Program-made: the position numbers and the translations under genes
Shown here: piece after piece, positions 60,921 to 64,000 of the stretch
Numbering within the stretch: the first letter of the stretch is position 1
Layout of the letters: the number at the start of each line of letters is the position of its first letter
Origin: Lactobacillus acidophilus
GTDB taxonomy: Bacteria > Bacillota > Bacilli > Lactobacillales > Lactobacillaceae
Direction of reading: 5' to 3'
Assembly (NCBI RefSeq): GCF_034298135.1
Contig: NZ_CP139575.1
Coordinates: forward strand, 1,798,001 to 1,862,000
Length of the DNA stretch: 64,000 bases
The notes under the pieces: model-generated
The model's database searches: none
What the model was told of the DNA's origin: nothing
What the model saw: only the letters and a program-made list of their open reading frames with translations

Positions 60921-62435
60921 ATGATTCAAGATGTTATTAAGAGAATTGACGAGATAGCTGAAAATGAACCAGATCGTGTAGTTTACGATTATCTCGGTGA
61001 AACCAATACATATGGTGACCTTAAGAAGCGTTCAAACGCTTGGGCACACAAGATTGCTAGTATGGATATCCCAGAACATGCACCAATCATGATCTGGGGT
61101 GGTCAAACATTTGAAATGATTGCTAGTTTCTTAGGTTGTGTTAAATCAGGCCACGCATATATTCCAATTGCAAGTTATTCAAATGCTGAACGTTTAACAA
61201 TGATTCAAGATGTTTCAAAATCACCTATGGTTTTGGAAATTGATCCATTGCCAGACGTTAATTTAGACGGCATCAAGGTACTTAAAGCTAATGAAGTTGA
61301 AGATGGCGACTTTACAGTTGATGAAAGTAATTTCGTTGAAGGCGACGAAAATTACTATATTATCTTTACTTCAGGTACTACTGGTAAGCCAAAGGGTGTA
61401 CAAATCAGTCATGATAATTTGTTGAGTTTTGTAAACTGGGAATTATCAGATTTTAATTTGCCAGAACACCCAAGCTTTTTGGCACAAGCTCCATACTCAT
61501 TTGACTTGTCAGTTATGAGCCTTTATCCTGCACTTGTTTCAGCAGGAAAGCTTGTTGTTTTACCACATGATGTTACGCAAAACTTTGGTCAATTGTTCCA
61601 AACTTTACCAAAAATGCAATTTAATGTTTGGGTATCAACTCCATCATTTGCACAAATGTGTTTCTTAGATAAAACCTTTGATGCAGAACATCATCCAGAC
61701 TTAACTCACTTCTTATTCTGTGGTGAAGAATTACCACATAGTGAAGCTGATATGCTTAAGAAGAAGTTCCCAGAAAGTCATATTTTTAATACTTACGGTC
61801 CTACTGAAACTACAGTTGCTGTGACTCAAGTAGAGATCACTGATGAAATACTTGAAAAGTATGATCGTCTACCAATTGGTAGAGTAAAAGAAGACACTAA
61901 GATTACTATTGATACTTCAAAGGGAGATAAGCCTGGCGAAGGTGAAATCATTATCAGTGGTCCTAGCGTTTCAAAAGGGTACATGAATAACCCTGAAAAG
62001 ACCGAAGCTGCTTTCTTCCAAAATGAGGGCGACAAGTATCGCAGCTACCGTAGTGGAGATGCTGGATTCTTTGATGGTGATATGCTATTTTATCGCGGTA
62101 GAATCGACTTCCAAATCAAGTTCAATGGTTACAGAATCGAACTTGAAGAAATTAATTTCTACTTGTCAAAGAATGAATTTGTACGTTATGGTGTCGCAGC
62201 ACCTAAATACAATAAAGATCATACTGTAAAGCAAATTGTTGCTGAAATCGAATTGAAGCATGGCGTTCGTCGTAAGTATTCTGATGCACAACTTACTAAG
62301 TTGATTCGTGAAGACTTAGCTAAGAACGTGATGCCTTACATGATTCCACAGCGTTATGTTTACCAAGATACATTACCAATTTCTCAAAACGGTAAGGTGG
62401 ATATTAAGGCAGTTATTAAGGAGGTTAATAAGTAG
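60921..62435 (+). CDS. dltA: D-alanine--[D-alanyl carrier protein] ligase DltA
   Basis: Activates D-Ala as adenylate and loads DltC. 504 residues, ANL superfamily: P-loop FTSGTTGKPKGV, FNTYGPTETTVAVT (A5), YRSGDAGF (A7), RIDFQIKFNGYRIELEEI (A8) and C-terminal Lys in SQNGKVDIKAV. The stop overlaps the dltB GTG by 1 nt. Confidence 0.97.
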   Translation: MIQDVIKRIDEIAENEPDRVVYDYLGETNTYGDLKKRSNAWAHKIASMDIPEHAPIMIWGGQTFEMIASFLGCVKSGHAYIPIASYSNAERLTMIQDVSKSPMVLEIDPLPDVNLDGIKVLKANEVEDGDFTVDESNFVEGDENYYIIFTSGTTGKPKGVQISHDNLLSFVNWELSDFNLPEHPSFLAQAPYSFDLSVMSLYPALVSAGKLVVLPHDVTQNFGQLFQTLPKMQFNVWVSTPSFAQMCFLDKTFDAEHHPDLTHFLFCGEELPHSEADMLKKKFPESHIFNTYGPTETTVAVTQVEITDEILEKYDRLPIGRVKEDTKITIDTSKGDKPGEGEIIISGPSVSKGYMNNPEKTEAAFFQNEGDKYRSYRSGDAGFFDGDMLFYRGRIDFQIKFNGYRIELEEINFYLSKNEFVRYGVAAPKYNKDHTVKQIVAEIELKHGVRRKYSDAQLTKLIREDLAKNVMPYMIPQRYVYQDTLPISQNGKVDIKAVIKEVNK

Positions 62436-63673
62436 TGAATTTTAATTTCATTAACTTACAACCTTACTCAAATCCGCAATATTTTGTTTACTTGATGATC
62501 GCGTTAATTCCTATTATTATTGGACTTTACTATGGTCATCGTCTCAAGACATATGAAGCGATTTTCTCAATTGTTTTCTTATTCTTGATTTTTGACGGTA
62601 GTCACTGGCAACAAGGTGTAAACTTGCTAATCTGGCTGGTTTATGAATTTGCTTTGACGTTTGCTTATCAGTATTATCGTCATCATGGTAAAAATAAGAC
62701 TTGGGTATTTAGCTTGGCTGTAATTTTAGCGATTATTCCGCTGGCTGCAGTTAAGTATTTGACCGCATTCCCACTTAATTCAATCAACTTTGTTATTGGA
62801 TTTTTAGGTATTTCTTACGTAACTTTCAAAACAGTGCAAGTTATTATGGAAATGCGTGACGGTGCGATTAAGAAGGTGGATCCTGTAACCTATGCAAGAT
62901 TCTTACTCTTCTTCCCAACTATTTCATCAGGTCCTATTGATCGATATCGTAGATTTAAGAAAGATTACGATAAAGTTCCTACAAGAGACGCATATATTAC
63001 AGATTTACAATATGCTGTAAGATATTTGTTCCAAGGATTTTTATACAAATTTATTATTGGTTGGTTCTTTGGTACTTATTGGCTTCCTAAGATTAGTGCC
63101 GCTGCTTTAGCGGTGGGAAATGCTAATGGTGGTTTGAAGTTATCATGGTGGCTTCTTGCTTACATGTATTGCTACAGTATGTACCTGTTCTTTGACTTTG
63201 CAGGTTACTCACTATTTGCTGTATCAATTTCATACTTCATGGGTATTCATACCCCAATGAACTTCAACAAACCATTTATTTCTAAGAATATTAAAGACTT
63301 CTGGAACCGTTGGCACATTACACTTTCATTCTGGTTCCGTGATTATATCTACATGCGATTCACTTTCTTTGCAATGAAAAAAAAGTTGTTTAAGAATCGT
63401 ATTAGATTGTCACAGGTATCATATTTCCTATTATTCTTGATAATGGGATTCTGGCATGGGTTAACATGGTATTATATTGTTTATGGTATATTCCATGCCA
63501 CTGCTATCTGTGTCAACGATATGTGGCTAAGATTTAAGAGAAAGCATAAGAAACAAATTCCACATAACAAGTTTACTGAATGGTTTGCCATTTTCTTAAC
63601 TTTCAATATGGTATGTTTCAGTTTCTTGATTTTCTCAGGATTCCTTAGTCAATTGTGGTTTGGCTGGAAGTAA
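62435..63673 (+). CDS. dltB: D-alanyl transfer protein DltB (MBOAT)
   Basis: 412 residues, about 11 helices, MBOAT acyltransferase. Conserved NRWHITLSFWFRDY and catalytic His in GFWHGLTWYYIVYG. Start GTG within TAGTG, translationally coupled to dltA; an AAGGAGG lies inside the end of dltA. Takes D-Ala from DltC across the membrane. Confidence 0.97.
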   Translation: MNFNFINLQPYSNPQYFVYLMIALIPIIIGLYYGHRLKTYEAIFSIVFLFLIFDGSHWQQGVNLLIWLVYEFALTFAYQYYRHHGKNKTWVFSLAVILAIIPLAAVKYLTAFPLNSINFVIGFLGISYVTFKTVQVIMEMRDGAIKKVDPVTYARFLLFFPTISSGPIDRYRRFKKDYDKVPTRDAYITDLQYAVRYLFQGFLYKFIIGWFFGTYWLPKISAAALAVGNANGGLKLSWWLLAYMYCYSMYLFFDFAGYSLFAVSISYFMGIHTPMNFNKPFISKNIKDFWNRWHITLSFWFRDYIYMRFTFFAMKKKLFKNRIRLSQVSYFLLFLIMGFWHGLTWYYIVYGIFHATAICVNDMWLRFKRKHKKQIPHNKFTEWFAIFLTFNMVCFSFLIFSGFLSQLWFGWK

Positions 63674-63707
63674 AAATATAGCGTAGATTTTTTGAGAGGT
63701 ATTAATT

Positions 63708-63947
63708 ATGGACACTAAACAAGGCGTATTAGACATTTTAAACGATTTAACTGGTGAAGATTTATCAGATCAAATGGATGAAAACATCTTTGATAATGGT
63801 TTGATGGACTCAATGGCAAGTGTACAAATGCTTTTGAGTTTACAAGAAAAATTTGATATTGATGTTCCTGTATCAGAATTTAATCGTGAAGAATGGGACA
63901 CTCCTAACAAGATTGTTGCAAAGGTGGAAAGCTTAGAAAATGAGTAA
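63708..63947 (+). CDS. dltC: D-alanyl carrier protein DltC
   Basis: 79-residue acyl-carrier-like protein. The phosphopantetheine site is the Ser in GLMDSMASVQ, and the C-terminal REEWDTPNKIVAKVE is typical. GAGAGGT precedes the ATG. Overlaps dltD by 8 nt. Confidence 0.96.
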   Translation: MDTKQGVLDILNDLTGEDLSDQMDENIFDNGLMDSMASVQMLLSLQEKFDIDVPVSEFNREEWDTPNKIVAKVESLENE

Positions 63948-64000
63948 TAAACGCCGGCTGTGGCAAATTTTTGGCCCAGTTCTTTGCGCTTTTATCCTTT
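63940..64000 (+). CDS. dltD: DltD, N-terminal fragment (cut by window edge)
   Basis: The ATG at 63940 opens MSNKRRLWQIFGPVLCAFIL, a basic start with a membrane anchor, running off the right edge. Position directly after dltC identifies DltD, the extracellular transferase onto lipoteichoic acid. Confidence 0.9.
   Translation, partial: MSNKRRLWQIFGPVLCAFIL

Noticed and set aside
1..64000. tRNA, rRNA or CRISPR arrays
   Set aside because: No rRNA-like, cloverleaf or spaced direct-repeat sequence was recognised on reading both strands; a tRNA scan was not possible.

Overview
This window is the replication-origin region of a low-GC Lactobacillus chromosome, most likely of the L. johnsonii / L. 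gasseri group. The species call rests on remembered protein resemblance (DnaA, the dAK/dGK pair, IS type) and not on a search. The gene order dltD'-C-B-A-X ... gnd-pox-mnmG-mnmE-yidC-rnpA-rpmH / oriC / dnaA-dnaN-yaaA-recF-gyrB' is read here with gyrB at the left edge, on the minus strand. No rRNA, tRNA or CRISPR array was seen.

Layout. 1-5.2 kb: gyrB (cut), recF, yaaA, dnaN, dnaA and a two-part oriC. One part is a DnaA-box cluster upstream of dnaA. The other is an unwinding region with DnaA-trios between dnaA and dnaN. 5.2-10.1 kb: rpmH-rnpA-yidC and the tRNA-modification pair mnmE-mnmG. 10.4-18.3 kb: pyruvate oxidase with CcpA-type sites on its promoter, 6-phosphogluconate dehydrogenase, a ClC antiporter, an unusual four-repeat protein, a Crp-family regulator and an AIM24 protein. 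18.3-22.6 kb: a YdcF protein and a copper operon (CopY, two cupredoxins, P-type ATPase) with two cop boxes. 22.6-34.7 kb: two T-box-controlled peptide-uptake units (one oppA broken), three AzgA-type purine permeases (one behind a guanine riboswitch), a broken merR and an IS3-family element. 34.9-45.8 kb: HAD phosphatase, dGK/dAK kinases, nagB with two GntR-type operators, an aldo/keto reductase, a nucleoside ABC transporter with two BmpA lipoproteins, and an ECF S component. 45.9-58.6 kb: ABC/FtsX exporter, a second YdcF protein, CPBP protease, XRE regulator, NlpC/P60-like enzyme, Rgg regulator with divergent ABC exporter, a DTSNG-repeat lipoprotein, a remnant of a type I toxin, Na+/H+ antiporter, a metal P-type ATPase and a CBS protein. 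58.6-64 kb: two tandem small-RNA-like units, a secreted propeller-like protein and the dlt operon.

Themes. Purine salvage is heavily represented: three permeases, a nucleoside ABC system and two deoxynucleoside kinases, with riboswitch and PurBox-like sequences nearby. Chromosome-organisation signals are scattered through the window: DnaA boxes, two parS-like sites and about eight copies of a motif one base from the Bacillus Noc-binding site. Two genes (oppA2, merR) are each broken by one missing A in an A-run, so either real decay or homopolymer sequencing error is possible. The most novel-looking items are the paired small-RNA units at 58.6-59.0 kb, the repeated Noc-like motif and the four-repeat protein at 15.6 kb.
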